Counted from the first letter of the stretch, positions 54,066-63,536 are shown. The stretch: 64,000 nt of DNA from Peribacillus kribbensis DSM 17871 (GCF_000430765.1 NZ_AUMQ01000030.1:62001-126000); one strand, 5' to 3'. Notes: generated by a model not told the origin, from the sequence alone. Numbers and translations: made by a program.

Positions 54066-56083
54066 TGGCAGGAAAACGGCTGTATCAGTACGCAGCGCTT
54101 TATAAAAAAATCATTTTGGCCGCACTCTTGATGCTGGCCATATCGGTTACGGCCGATCTGGCGGGCCCATTCGTGGCAAAAAGGGTCATCGATGCCCATA
54201 TCCTGGGGATAGAGAAGAGCTGGAACGAGACGGAAAAAGGGGCAGATTCCGTTCCGTATAAAGGCCGTTACTATAAGAGGAGCACTTATTTTACAAAGGG
54301 TGAAGTGAAAGGGAACAAAGTTTCCATCCTTCAAATCGGAACTTCATTTGTGTTTATAAATGGAGATGTGAATAGGGATGGGAAACGGAGTCTTCAGAAC
54401 GGGGTCCTTACTGTAAAGGAGAATGGAGCAGAAGCCCATCAATATAAGGCGGACACCCTTTCCAGGAATGAGCTCTTCAAGTTTTACAAACCGGAAATAT
54501 CACGGATATTGAAGCTGGCAGTCTTCTATTTCGCCCTGCTTGCCATTGCTGCAATCTTTCAGTATGGGCAGAGATATCAACTCCAGAAGGCGGCAAATCG
54601 AATCATTCAAAAGATGAGAAATGATTTGTTTTCTCATATACAGACTCTTCACATTTCGTATTTTGATAATCTGCCGGCCGGAAAGGTCGTATCCAGAATC
54701 ACCAATGATACGGAGGCCATCAGGGAGCTGTATGTAACTGTTTTGGCCAACTTCTTCTCAAGCATTATCAATATTATTGGGATTTTCATTGCGGTTTTTA
54801 TTTTATCACCTAAGCTGTCCCTGCTTTGCCTGCTTCTTATTCCGATCATGTTTGTATGGACGATTGTGTACAGGAAATATGCGTCCAAATATAATCATGT
54901 CATCCGGTCACGGGTCAGCGATATTAATGCCACGATTAATGAATCCATTCAGGGAATGAACGTGATTCAGGCGTTTAATAGGGAAGGGGAGACCTCAGCC
55001 TCCTTTGAAAAGCTGAATAACGAACATTTCGACTATCAAAATAAAATGCTGAGCTTAAATTCATTTACAGGACATAATCTTGTGAATATCTTAAGAAACT
55101 GTACGTTTGTTGCCTTCATCTGGTTCTTCGGCAAGGAATCCCTGACTGCGGGCTCATTAATTTCCCTGGGAATGCTTTATGCTCTGGTAGATTATATTAA
55201 CCGTCTTTTCCACCCCATTTCGGGCATTGTAAACCAATTTGCCAATCTGGAACAGGCACTTGTCGCAGGAGATCGGGTGTTCGAACTTCTTGATGAAAAG
55301 GGAACACTGGTAAGTGACAATAAGATTGCACGTTATAAAGGAAATGTGCAATTCGAAAATGTCACCTTCGGATATAAAGAAGGAGAGCCGGTGTTAAAAA
55401 ATATCAGTTTTGAGGCGAAGCAGGGGGAAACAGTTGCCCTTGTCGGCCATACCGGATCCGGGAAAAGCTCAATCATGAATCTTTTGTTCAGATTTTATGA
55501 TGCAGGAAGGGGCAGCATCAAAATCGACGGGAAGGATATCAGCGAAATTCCTTATCAGTCCCTTAGGGAGCATATGGGCATTGTACTGCAGGATCCATAC
55601 CTCTTTACAGGAACAATCGCTTCCAATGTAAGCCTTAATGAGCCCGGCATTCCGGAGGAAAAGATTGAAGCGGCACTGAAAAGTGTAGGAGCAGACAAGG
55701 TGCTTACCCATCTGGAAGAAGGCATTCACACGCCTGTAATCGAAAAAGGAAGCACTCTTTCCTCCGGGCAGCGGCAGCTCATATCGTTTGCAAGAGCATT
55801 AGCTTTCGATCCTGCCATCCTCATATTGGATGAAGCTACCTCAAGCATTGATACCGAAACAGAAGCGATCATCCAGGAAGCGATGGAGGTCCTGAAAAAA
55901 GGACGAACAACCTTCATTATCGCCCACAGGCTGTCCACGATAAAAAATGCCGACCAAATCCTCGTTCTTGAAAAAGGAGAGATTGCGGAAAAAGGAAGCC
56001 ATGACGAACTGATGAAGCTTAAGGGAAAATACTATCAAATGTATGAGCTTCAGCAGGGGAAGAAAATTAATAAAGCAGGATAG
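54065..56083 (+). CDS. bmrD: ABC multidrug exporter subunit BmrD
   Basis: A 672-aa half-transporter, the partner of BmrC. It has the large insertion between TM1 and TM2 (~50-140, extracellular, with IDAHILGIEKSWNETEKG at its start) typical of YheH (~673 aa). The nucleotide-binding domain has Walker A GHTGSGKSS, a non-canonical signature LSSGQRQL and Walker B LILDEATSSID with the catalytic Glu intact. The degenerate BmrC Walker B and this altered signature together form the inactive ATP site of the heterodimer. A strong terminator follows. Confidence 0.93.
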   Translation: MAGKRLYQYAALYKKIILAALLMLAISVTADLAGPFVAKRVIDAHILGIEKSWNETEKGADSVPYKGRYYKRSTYFTKGEVKGNKVSILQIGTSFVFINGDVNRDGKRSLQNGVLTVKENGAEAHQYKADTLSRNELFKFYKPEISRILKLAVFYFALLAIAAIFQYGQRYQLQKAANRIIQKMRNDLFSHIQTLHISYFDNLPAGKVVSRITNDTEAIRELYVTVLANFFSSIINIIGIFIAVFILSPKLSLLCLLLIPIMFVWTIVYRKYASKYNHVIRSRVSDINATINESIQGMNVIQAFNREGETSASFEKLNNEHFDYQNKMLSLNSFTGHNLVNILRNCTFVAFIWFFGKESLTAGSLISLGMLYALVDYINRLFHPISGIVNQFANLEQALVAGDRVFELLDEKGTLVSDNKIARYKGNVQFENVTFGYKEGEPVLKNISFEAKQGETVALVGHTGSGKSSIMNLLFRFYDAGRGSIKIDGKDISEIPYQSLREHMGIVLQDPYLFTGTIASNVSLNEPGIPEEKIEAALKSVGADKVLTHLEEGIHTPVIEKGSTLSSGQRQLISFARALAFDPAILILDEATSSIDTETEAIIQEAMEVLKKGRTTFIIAHRLSTIKNADQILVLEKGEIAEKGSHDELMKLKGKYYQMYELQQGKKINKAG

Positions 56084-56092
56084 GACGTTCCA

Positions 56093-56137
56093 GCTGTAGA
56101 CAAACTCCGTAAGATGAGAGTTTGTCTACAGTTTTTT
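56093..56137 (+). terminator. Terminator of bmrCD
   Basis: CTGTAGACAAACTC/GAGTTTGTCTACAG stem, then T6. It resembles the PBP terminator (CTGCAGACAAAC). Confidence 0.85.
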
Positions 56138-56152
56138 GTTTATGCCATGCTG

Positions 56153-56839
56153 CTATTTCTTCTTCCCGGCGGGTGCCTCTTGGTCATTCATATAGTCCAC
56201 ATAAAGCCGCCCTCTCTCATCTATTTCAGCATAAAATACCTCTGACAGCCTTCTGACTCCATTTCTGATTAGAATCTGGTGAAACCCCTCGCTGCTAAGA
56301 TTGAGCTTTCCTACATTCGTTTTATTTATCTCACCATTTGATATGACCTCTGTGGCAGGGGCAGTCAGGGAGGAATGAATTCTTTTTGGCTTTTCCTTCT
56401 TTAAGACTGACAGATTTCCATCCGTTTCGAATACAGCGAAATTTACTTCCTCCAATGAAAATATCCCTTTTTCCCTTAAGAGAGCATTCAGAGCATTAAC
56501 GTCAAGCCTTGTTTTATTCAAAGCATGTTCCATGATCTTTCCACCCTTGATCAGGATAACAGGCTCTCCTTCAATCAATTGGCGGGCCCGTTTGGATTTG
56601 ATATCGGCAAACTCCATGCCAAATGTAAAGATGGACCAGCCAGCCAGGGCAATGATTCCATGAATGACAGGAAGATGCTTGTTGAAAACAAGATTTGCCG
56701 AAATTGCGCCCATCGTGATAGCTGAAACAAAATTAAAAAAATTCATTTGAGATATTTCCTGCCTGCCTAAAAGCCTCACAAGGCAAAGGATGACTAAAAA
56801 AGAAATAGGTATCCTGATCAGCAATTCCAGAAGGCTCAT
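56153..56839 (-). CDS. DUF421 membrane protein (YetF/YdfS family)
   Basis: A 228-aa protein with three N-terminal membrane segments (SFLVILCLVRLLGRQEISQM, NFVSAITMGAISANLV, GIIALAGWSIFTF) and a soluble domain (~85-210) containing EGEPVILIKGGKIMEHALNK and RLDVNALNALLREKGIFSLEEV. Some spore members are linked to germination or membrane structure; the function here is unknown. The ATG at 56839 with AAAGGAG is chosen; the frame runs ~100 bases further upstream without a ribosome binding site. Confidence 0.83.
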   Translation of the reverse strand: MSLLELLIRIPISFLVILCLVRLLGRQEISQMNFFNFVSAITMGAISANLVFNKHLPVIHGIIALAGWSIFTFGMEFADIKSKRARQLIEGEPVILIKGGKIMEHALNKTRLDVNALNALLREKGIFSLEEVNFAVFETDGNLSVLKKEKPKRIHSSLTAPATEVISNGEINKTNVGKLNLSSEGFHQILIRNGVRRLSEVFYAEIDERGRLYVDYMNDQEAPAGKKK

Positions 56840-57027
56840 GCTGAATTTCTCCTTTATATATGATCTGTGCAAGTACTTAGTATGCCTGTTCGGGCGGGGA
56901 ATAACCGGGAAAGGGGGGGGGCAGGCTGCATTTCCCAAGCTGAATTTCTGGAATGTTCGCTAAATTTTGAGTTATAACAGCTATATAAGGGAAAAGAATA
57001 ATGATTTAAATTAGGAGGGGAAGAAAG

Positions 57028-58413
57028 ATGGAATATCGGATTGAGCGGGATACAATGGGAGAAGTGAAGGTGCCGGCGGATAAATTTTGGGCAGCGCAGA
57101 CGGAGAGGAGCCGGAATAATTTTAAAATCGGCCAGGAGAAAATGCCTCTTGCCCTGATTCACGCATTTGCGGGTTTGAAGAAGGCAGCTGCCAATGTAAA
57201 CCATTCGCTGGGAACCTTGAGCGAGGAAAAAAAGGATGCCATTGAAACCGTATGCAATGATATTATGCAGGGAAAGTATGATGATCATTTTCCTCTTTCT
57301 GTCTGGCAGACAGGGAGCGGCACACAGAGCAATATGAATGTAAATGAAGTGGTGGCAAATCGGGCCAATGCCCTGCTGGAGCAGGAGGGAAGCGGGGAAA
57401 AGGTACATCCGAATGATGATGTGAATATGTCCCAAAGCTCTAATGATTCGTTTCCTACCGCCATGCATATCGCTGCATACCTTGCTGTACAGAAAAACCT
57501 GATTCCCCAGGTTGATACTCTTACAGAAACCCTTAAAGCAAAGGAGAGGGAATATGAAAACCTGCTGAAAATAGGAAGGACCCATCTGCAGGATGCGACC
57601 CCTTTGACACTCGGCCAGGAAATAAGTGGATGGAGAGCCATGCTTGAAAGGTGCAAACTCATGATTCAGGAAAGCAGCCGTCATCTTTTAAATCTAGCCA
57701 TTGGAGGAACCGCAGTAGGGACAGGAATAAACGCCCATCCGGATTTTGGCAGTAAGACGGCAGCATTTATTGCAGAGGAAACGGGCTATCCTTTCCAGGC
57801 AAGCACAAACACCTTCCATGCGTTAACAAGCCATGATGAGCTGGCTCATGCCCACGGTGCCTTGAAAGCACTTGCGGCAGACATGATGAAGATTGCCAAT
57901 GATGTACGCTGGCTGGCAAGCGGTCCCCGCACAGGAATCGGGGAACTGGTGATTCCTGCCAACGAACCGGGAAGCTCCATTATGCCGGGAAAAGTAAACC
58001 CGACCCAAAGTGAAGCTGTTACAATGATTGCCGTTCAGATATTCGGGAATGATGCTACGATCTCTTTTGCAGCAAGCCAGGGAAACTTTGAACTGAATGT
58101 ATTCAAGCCGGTCATCATTTATAATTTCCTTCAATCGGTGCAGCTGCTGGCAGATGGAATAAAATCCTTCCACGACAACTGTATGGAAGGACTGGAAGCC
58201 AATCAGGAGAAAATCAAAGAGAATGTACAGCGTTCATTAATGCTGGTGACAGCCCTCAATCCTTATATCGGCTATGAAAAGGCTGCTGAAATTGCAAAAT
58301 ATGCGTATAAAGAGAATTTGACGCTGAAAGAGGCGGCGCTGCATCTGAAGTATGTAACAGAGGAACAGTTCGATGAATGGGTGAACCCTGAAAAGATGGT
58401 ATCCAAAAAATAG
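57028..58413 (+). CDS. fumC: Fumarate hydratase class II (FumC/CitG)
   Basis: A 461-aa TCA-cycle enzyme converting fumarate and malate, cytoplasmic and homotetrameric. It belongs to the fumarase/aspartase family: signature [13 protein letters not shown] (~316-328), [12 protein letters not shown] (~93-104) and [13 protein letters not shown] near the end, with the substrate-site [17 protein letters not shown]. The length equals that of B. subtilis CitG (462 aa). The ribosome binding site AGGAGGGGAAG is strong. No terminator was seen before the next gene. Confidence 0.95.
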   Translation: MEYRIERDTMGEVKVPADKFWAAQTERSRNNFKIGQEKMPLALIHAFAGLKKAAANVNHSLGTLSEEKKDAIETVCNDIMQGKYDDHFPLSVWQTGSGTQSNMNVNEVVANRANALLEQEGSGEKVHPNDDVNMSQSSNDSFPTAMHIAAYLAVQKNLIPQVDTLTETLKAKEREYENLLKIGRTHLQDATPLTLGQEISGWRAMLERCKLMIQESSRHLLNLAIGGTAVGTGINAHPDFGSKTAAFIAEETGYPFQASTNTFHALTSHDELAHAHGALKALAADMMKIANDVRWLASGPRTGIGELVIPANEPGSSIMPGKVNPTQSEAVTMIAVQIFGNDATISFAASQGNFELNVFKPVIIYNFLQSVQLLADGIKSFHDNCMEGLEANQEKIKENVQRSLMLVTALNPYIGYEKAAEIAKYAYKENLTLKEAALHLKYVTEEQFDEWVNPEKMVSKK

Positions 58414-58614
58414 GGCTGGGCTTGCTGGATTTAAACCAGCTCTGCAGAAAAAGTGGGTTTTCCTGCCGCCAATCTCGGCTAAGCCCAATGATGGAAGCAG
58501 TACCTAGTATTCTCCCTGCATCTGAATATATACGGATCTCTCTATAATTCCGCACGCATAGGGCCATACTATACAGGGATATGTAAAAAAGCGGCGGAGG
58601 GGGGAGGAAGCACG

Positions 58615-58857
58615 ATGGCGATGTGCCCTTATTGCAACGGATTTGAAAAGCTGGAAAAGATATGCACGGTTTGCGGAACGATTATGGAGGATTCGGGAAA
58701 AGTATCTGATTTTCTGGATCCTTATGGACATTATAACGATGAAGAAACGGTCAAGCTCGGCGACGGGTTTCCCCGCACAGCGGAGGATGATATCTGTCCC
58801 CATCTTGTGTCTTGTCCGGAATGCGGCCATGATCAGGTGGTCTTTGTTCAAGAATAG
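58615..58857 (+). CDS. Small zinc-ribbon protein, unknown
   Basis: An 80-aa acidic protein with three CxxC-type pairs: CPYCNG, CTVCGT and CPECGH, plus Cys in DICPHLVSC. It could bind one or two Zn2+ ions. The middle (DFLDPYGHYNDEETVKLGDG) is a non-ribbon insert. No membrane segment. The ribosome binding site GGGAGGAAG is strong. Such small rubredoxin-like proteins are widespread in Bacilli without known function. Confidence 0.7.
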   Translation: MAMCPYCNGFEKLEKICTVCGTIMEDSGKVSDFLDPYGHYNDEETVKLGDGFPRTAEDDICPHLVSCPECGHDQVVFVQE

Positions 58858-58867
58858 CCGAACCCAT

Positions 58868-58900
58868 GAAAAAAGAGCCGATCCATCGATCGGCTCTTTG
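58868..58900. terminator. Bidirectional terminator zinc-ribbon gene / msmX
   Basis: AAAAGAGCCGAT/ATCGGCTCTTT stem with A-run and T-run flanks. Confidence 0.85.
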
Positions 58901-58908
58901 CTTTTAAA

Positions 58909-60030
58909 TTAAACCGTAACCGGCTGGCGCTCAGGACGGATCCGTGATTCAGAATCCTTATCAAAGAAGTGAACCTTGTTCATATCAAGAGCAAGTTCAA
59001 GTCTGTCTCCTGCTTTTACGATTGTACGGGCATCCACACGGGCAACGAAATCCTGGCCTCCAATTTGAGAATACAGCATGAATTCAGCACCCATAAGCTC
59101 GGCCACTTCGATGTGTGCAGAGATTACTGTATCACTTGAAGACTCGATGAATACAGGCTCATCATGAAGATCTTCAGGGCGGATTCCAAGGATGATTTCC
59201 TTCCCTTCATAACCTTGTTCACGAAGAGTCTTATATTTTCCTTCAGGAACACGGATGGCAAGATCTCCAATCAGGAATTTTCCGTCCTTAAGAGTTCCGT
59301 TCAGGAAGTTCATGGCAGGTGATCCGATAAATCCTCCAACAAATACGTTTTCAGGATTTTCGTATACTTCTTTTGGAGAACCTACCTGCTGGATCAGACC
59401 ATCCTTCATGACTACGAGCCTGGTAGCCATTGTCATAGCTTCCGTCTGGTCATGTGTTACGTAAATCGTAGTGGTTTCCAGTCTTTTGTGAAGCTTGGCG
59501 ATTTCGGCACGCATCTGTACACGAAGCTTGGCGTCAAGGTTTGATAAAGGCTCATCCATCAAGAATACCTTTGCGTCACGTACGATTGCCCTTCCGAGAG
59601 CAACACGCTGGCGCTGTCCGCCTGAAAGAGCTTTAGGCTTGCGGTCCAGGTAAGCATCAAGGCCAAGGATTCTGGAAGCATCTTTTACACGGCGGTCAAT
59701 TTCGTCTTTTGGCATCTTTCTCAGCTTTAAGCCGAAAGCCATATTATCATACACAGACATGTGAGGATACAATGCATAGTTTTGGAAAACCATTGCGATG
59801 TCGCGGTCTTTTGGAGGAACATCGTTTACAAGTCTTCCATCGATATAGAATTCGCCTTTTGAAATTTCTTCAAGGCCGGCGATCATTCGAAGAGTCGTAG
59901 ATTTACCGCAGCCTGAAGGACCAACGAATACGATAAATTCTTTATCCTGGATGTGAAGATTGAAATCGGATACTGCTGTCACTTTATTGTCATAAATTTT
60001 GTAAATATGATCGAGTTTTAATTCAGCCAT
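58909..60030 (-). CDS. msmX: Sugar ABC transporter ATPase MsmX (UgpC-like)
   Basis: A 373-aa ATPase of the carbohydrate uptake family. Walker A is GPSGCGKST (~38-46), signature LSGGQRQR (~134-141) and Walker B FLMDEPLSNLD, followed by OB-fold regulatory domains (~240-373; ILGIRPEDLHDEP, ELMGAEFMLY). MsmX of B. subtilis (365 aa) energises several oligosaccharide importers. No permease or binding protein is adjacent here, which fits a shared, multitask ATPase. The regulator gene of the YxkF type lies directly upstream on the same strand, as in B. subtilis. Confidence 0.9.
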   Translation of the reverse strand: MAELKLDHIYKIYDNKVTAVSDFNLHIQDKEFIVFVGPSGCGKSTTLRMIAGLEEISKGEFYIDGRLVNDVPPKDRDIAMVFQNYALYPHMSVYDNMAFGLKLRKMPKDEIDRRVKDASRILGLDAYLDRKPKALSGGQRQRVALGRAIVRDAKVFLMDEPLSNLDAKLRVQMRAEIAKLHKRLETTTIYVTHDQTEAMTMATRLVVMKDGLIQQVGSPKEVYENPENVFVGGFIGSPAMNFLNGTLKDGKFLIGDLAIRVPEGKYKTLREQGYEGKEIILGIRPEDLHDEPVFIESSSDTVISAHIEVAELMGAEFMLYSQIGGQDFVARVDARTIVKAGDRLELALDMNKVHFFDKDSESRIRPERQPVTV

Positions 60031-60188
60031 GTTCAGTTCCCCCTGTATTATGTATTCCTTAATTACTTACATTGTACGGAAAAAGCGGCTGCTGGAATAT
60101 GTCCACTCTGCACAAAAAGAACAGTCACTCTTTATGCAGGGTGCCCAGTTTGAAATAAAAGTTGATTTTAAGCAAGATGGGGCTCTGT

Positions 60189-61100
60189 CTAACGGCTAAT
60201 CCTGGATAAAGAGACGGCAATCAGCAGATACACAGTGAGAGCATCCTCAAATGTCCTGATATCCAGTCCTGTTTTTTCTATGAATTTATCAATCCTGTAT
60301 TGAAGGCTGTTTCTGTGCATAAATAGTTTCTTCGCGGCCAGGCTCGCATTTGAGCTGCACTCGATATAGGTTTTAATCGTGGAGATCAGTTCTTCATCTT
60401 TAAGGGTTTCTCCAAGCAGATGTTCAGCCAGCCGTGAAAGGGATGCATCATCAAGACCGGTGGACATCAAGAATGGAAAGACGCTTGAGACGGTCTGAAG
60501 CTTATGGGAGGGTGAATACCGTTCTCCAATTGCCCTGCAATGGTTCATGAAGGCATAGGCCTCCGGCAGGCAGTTATCGATTTCATAAAAAGAAGAAATA
60601 AACAGCTTCAATCGGATGAAAAAGTCACTTTCGATTGCCGAGAGCACCGGTTCCATTTCATTCTTTTTTAAATGCTCGGCAGACAGCGGCTCAATGAGCA
60701 CACCCTCAGTGTTTGAATTCCAGAGTACGATAGACGTCCTTTGGAAAAGAGTCCAAAACGCTTCCTCGGCCTCCCTGCGCGCCGGATTGCCTCCCTGGAT
60801 AGAGAAGAAAGCAAACCGGACATATGTCCAGGAAGTCAGCGGCAGCTGTTCCTGGCCTTCAGGGGAAGTGAGGAATTTTCTCCATTGATCTTTTTCCGAA
60901 AGAGAGCCAAAGTTTTGCTCAGGTTTAGGATCCAGGGGAAATAGAGCTGTCAGGAGAGCGGCTTCTTTTTCTGAGATGATGTCTTTTGGGATTCCGAGAA
61001 TCTTGCCCTCGGTTTGGATATAAAGGTTGTCAGAGGATGGTGGCTGTTCAGGGCTGTGTATAAAAGAACCCTGAAATGTCTGTTTAAGTTTGTCTAGCAT
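60189..61100 (-). CDS. PucR/CdaR-type regulator (YxkF-like)
   Basis: A 303-aa protein ending in a PucR C-terminal HTH: KTYIECSSNASLAAKKLFMH then RNSLQYRIDKFIEKTGLDIR (~235-285). The N-terminal ~230 residues are a divergent sensor-like region. The same neighbour order (yxkF next to msmX) occurs in B. subtilis. It probably regulates sugar-related genes; the ligand is unknown. The ATG has AAAAGGGG about ten bases upstream. Confidence 0.75.
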   Translation of the reverse strand: MLDKLKQTFQGSFIHSPEQPPSSDNLYIQTEGKILGIPKDIISEKEAALLTALFPLDPKPEQNFGSLSEKDQWRKFLTSPEGQEQLPLTSWTYVRFAFFSIQGGNPARREAEEAFWTLFQRTSIVLWNSNTEGVLIEPLSAEHLKKNEMEPVLSAIESDFFIRLKLFISSFYEIDNCLPEAYAFMNHCRAIGERYSPSHKLQTVSSVFPFLMSTGLDDASLSRLAEHLLGETLKDEELISTIKTYIECSSNASLAAKKLFMHRNSLQYRIDKFIEKTGLDIRTFEDALTVYLLIAVSLSRISR

Positions 61101-61123
61101 TCTTTTTTCAGCCCCTTTTCATT

Positions 61124-61333
61124 TTATTCATATACATGATAGAGCATGAGCTCGTGGATATAGCTTTCAATATTGGCCTTTTTCTCTGGATGAGGCGGCT
61201 CGGTCAGCCATTCAATCTCTCCGCTCGCATGATACATTCCTGTATACAATTTCTGTTTATAATAAAAGGAAATCTTCCAGCCGGGGAGCTGGGAATTGCT
61301 GAATAATCGCTCGTGCGTAAAATGTGTTATCAT
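61124..61333 (-). CDS. yheE: YheE-family small protein
   Basis: A 69-aa protein: MITHFTHERLFSNSQLPGWK start, a central YYKQKLYTGMYHASGEIEW and a C-terminal helix IESYIHELMLYHVYE. The pattern matches the YheE family (DUF5342) of Bacillus, of unknown function. The ribosome binding site AGGAGGGA is strong. It lies 23 bases before the YxkF-like gene on the same strand. Confidence 0.8.
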   Translation of the reverse strand: MITHFTHERLFSNSQLPGWKISFYYKQKLYTGMYHASGEIEWLTEPPHPEKKANIESYIHELMLYHVYE

Positions 61334-61545
61334 GTCGATCCCTCCTGCTTAAGTATAATCCATTTCTTCCCTGGCAGTCCATTGCTCCCAAGAAGGAGCA
61401 GGATATAAATTTGCAAATCATGAACGCCTCATGATACCTTATTTAGGATTGGAACTTTGCCAATATAAAAAAGTGATAATAGAATATAACCGCTTGGAGT
61501 ATATTCAGGTATGAGCTGTTTTAGGAAGACGAAGGAGGATTATAA

Positions 61546-61899
61546 ATGAGTAATTTATACGATGCTGCTTATGAGTTAGAGAGGACGATCCGCCAGAGCG
61601 CAGAATATAACGAATTAAAGAGGCGTTTTGCAGAAGTGAATGCCGATCCGGCTGCGAAAGGCATGTTTGAAAATTTCCGTCAGGTACAGATGACCATCCA
61701 GCAGAAGCAGATGATGGGCCAGGATATTTCCCCGGATGAAATCCAGCAGGCTCAAAAAACAGTCGCCCTTGTCCAGCAGAACCCAAAAATTTCGGGTTTG
61801 ATGGAAGCGGAGCAGCGGATGAGCATGATCATCGCAGAACTGAATAAGATTGTATTAAAACCGCTTGATGAAATATACGGCAGCCCTCAGCAGGGATAA
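61546..61899 (+). CDS. yheA: YheA (YlbF/YmcA-like) protein
   Basis: A 117-aa helical protein of the YheA/YmcA/YlbF group: NLYDAAYELERTIRQSAEYN, ENFRQVQMTIQQKQMMGQD, and a C-terminal helix with KIVLKPLDEIYGS. YlbF and YmcA form the Y complex that supports RNase Y-dependent processing and biofilm or sporulation control; YheA itself is uncharacterised. The ribosome binding site GAAGGAGG is strong. A terminator follows at 61906. Confidence 0.9.
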   Translation: MSNLYDAAYELERTIRQSAEYNELKRRFAEVNADPAAKGMFENFRQVQMTIQQKQMMGQDISPDEIQQAQKTVALVQQNPKISGLMEAEQRMSMIIAELNKIVLKPLDEIYGSPQQG

Positions 61900-61905
61900 T
61901 GAAAG

Positions 61906-61938
61906 CTCTCAGGAATTTTCCTGAGGGTTTTTATTTTT
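61906..61938 (+). terminator. Terminator of yheA
   Basis: CTCTCAGG/CCTGAGGG stem, then T5 and ATTTTTT. Confidence 0.8.
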
Positions 61939-61944
61939 TGGCTG

Positions 61945-62354
61945 TTTTCGCAAACTTTGTGGCTTGGAACAAGGTGGTTGATTTCCTCTCCAGGATGCTC
62001 GCTTTCCGCGGGGCGGGCGGTGAGCCTCCTCAAGCCTGCGCCTGCGGGGTCTCACCTGTCCCCCTAATCCCGCATAGAAAAGCGGAAAGCGGTGCCTGCT
62101 AAATATGACAATATTAAGGGCTCAATGTTCATCTATATTAAAATAAGCAGTGAACCTCTTGGCAGGCAGAGACCCGATAAAGAAGACAGAAGCTTAGTCG
62201 CACTTATGCTTTAGTGCAAGCATAAGACGAGCCGGCTGTGGGGAGTGTTTTTCTTCCCATAGACGGATTGGCTTATGACTAGAGGGGCTAAAGCCTTGGA
62301 GCTGGATCAGGAGCCTCGCACCTTCCGCTCCAATCAACCTGTTTTTTTACAAAA
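61945..62354 (-). repeat. Intergenic repeat, copy 2, with a second element nested inside
   Basis: Both ends match the repeat at 26531-26690 in inverted orientation: CAAACTTTG...AACAAGGTGGTTGATTT at the left and CTTCCGCTCCAATCAACCTG at the right, with GGCGGTGAGCCTCCTCAAG and GGGGTCTCACCTGTCCC between. Copy 1 has almost no sequence between the two halves, but here ~230 bases intervene. They include the inverted pair CTTATGC/GCATAAG and blocks such as GACTAGAGGGGCTAAAGC, which recall a second abundant Bacillus intergenic repeat. No gene is seen in 61939-62495 besides this element. Confidence 0.7.
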
Positions 62355-62495
62355 GGAAGCTTCGTTCAAGATCCGCCTTCCTCTCCATCAATCTGGATGA
62401 ATGCAGAAAACCTTCCCCGGGATACAGGAGGAAGTTCTACCGCAAGGAATTTCTTCATAAAAATTTATTAGACACAACAGATGGGGGAGATCATC

Positions 62496-63368
62496 ATGGT
62501 GTATCGCATGTTAGCCGTTAACATAGATGGAACACTGCTTCATTCTAATGGACGCCTTCATAAGGTGACCAGGGAGGCAGTGGAATATGTACATCAGAAG
62601 GGTGTCTATGTAACGTTAGTCACATCCCGGAACTTTGCTTCGGCTAAAAAGGTGGCTAAAGGATTGAAGGTTAAGCCGCTGCTCGTGGCCCATCAGGGAG
62701 CTTATGTAGGAACGCCGGATAAACCAATCCTTCTTAAAAGAATATCCGAGGAAGTTACCTTGGAGCTTGTTAAAATGCTTGAAGCTTCTTCCAGTCAAAT
62801 CAGGCTGTATCACGAGAAATATATGGTCGGAAACAGGGTGAACCTGCCTGAAAATTTAATTGGCCGTTCGACCTTTTCTAAAAACGAGCCTTATTTTTAT
62901 TCACATCAATATGTAGATGTATTAAGCGAAACCCTTGAATCCCACCCGGCAGCCCCTCCTAAAATCGATGTGGTCTGTGACAGAGCCAAGGTGGCCGAGG
63001 ACTTGATGGCAGCGATTGAAGGCATGTATCATGAAGTGGATACTGTCAAAATTCAGGAAAACAAATTTTCAGTGGTCCCAGCAGGAATTTCGAAATGGAA
63101 TGGCATTGCCTATCTTGCGGAATACCTTGGGATCAGGAAGAATGAAATAGCAGTCATTGGGGACGCAGAGGATGACATCGAAATGATTGAACGGGCCGGC
63201 CTTGGAGTGGCAATGGGGAATGCGCCGGCAAAAGTGAAGGAAGCCGCAGCATGGGCTACGAGGACCAATGACCAGCTGGGTGTTGCCTATACGCTGAAAG
63301 AAGTTTTCCGGAAACAGCAGAATATTGAACCGGCAGCAGAAACAAGCAAGATTATGCTGAAAAAATGA
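62496..63368 (+). CDS. HAD-superfamily (Cof-type) protein, YhaX-like, with altered motif I
   Basis: A 290-aa protein of the Cof-type HAD fold: motif I region LAVNIDGTLLHSNG (~6-19), cap domain (~85-190), then GISKWNGIAYL (Lys motif III) and VIGDAEDDIEMIERAGLGVAM (motif IV). Motif I normally reads DxDGT, with the first Asp as nucleophile; here it is Asn-Ile-Asp, so classical phosphatase activity would be lost or changed. B. subtilis YhaX, located beside hemZ, appears to have the same layout as I recall it. The ATG at 62496 follows GGGGGAG; an in-frame ATG at 62481 precedes that site and is not used. hemZ follows. Confidence 0.75.
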   Translation: MVYRMLAVNIDGTLLHSNGRLHKVTREAVEYVHQKGVYVTLVTSRNFASAKKVAKGLKVKPLLVAHQGAYVGTPDKPILLKRISEEVTLELVKMLEASSSQIRLYHEKYMVGNRVNLPENLIGRSTFSKNEPYFYSHQYVDVLSETLESHPAAPPKIDVVCDRAKVAEDLMAAIEGMYHEVDTVKIQENKFSVVPAGISKWNGIAYLAEYLGIRKNEIAVIGDAEDDIEMIERAGLGVAMGNAPAKVKEAAAWATRTNDQLGVAYTLKEVFRKQQNIEPAAETSKIMLKK

Positions 63369-63388
63369 CTTATATAAAAATAAGCGAA

Positions 63389-63465
63389 AAGGCTGCCATA
63401 TCACTGTGATCTCCCGGAACTGTACTGCCCGGAGGATCAGAGATGGAGGCAGCCTTCGATTTTTC
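63389..63465 (+). terminator. Long terminator of the HAD gene
   Basis: AAGGCTGCC/GGCAGCCTT encloses an inner stem TGATCTCCCGG/CCGGAGGATCA, followed by CGATTTTTC. Confidence 0.7.
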
Positions 63466-63487
63466 TTTTGGCAGAAAGGGGAATCAT

Positions 63488-63536
63488 GGTCAAAATCCAC
63501 CTGGAGGTTGACCTGGAAAATGCATTTATGTACACT
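63488..63536 (+). promoter_or_regulatory. Candidate hemZ promoter with inverted repeat
   Basis: TTGACC (63508-63513) - N17 - TACACT (63531-63536) could be the -35 and -10. GGTCAA (63488-63493) and TTGACC form an inverted repeat separated by 14 bases, a possible operator. A 28-codon ATG frame (63486-63572) overlaps it and is not annotated. Confidence 0.3.

Noticed and set aside
61899-62102. 67-codon ORF within the nested repeat
   Set aside because: It star-ts at the yheA stop and reads through its terminator and repeat sequence; composition is not protein-like.
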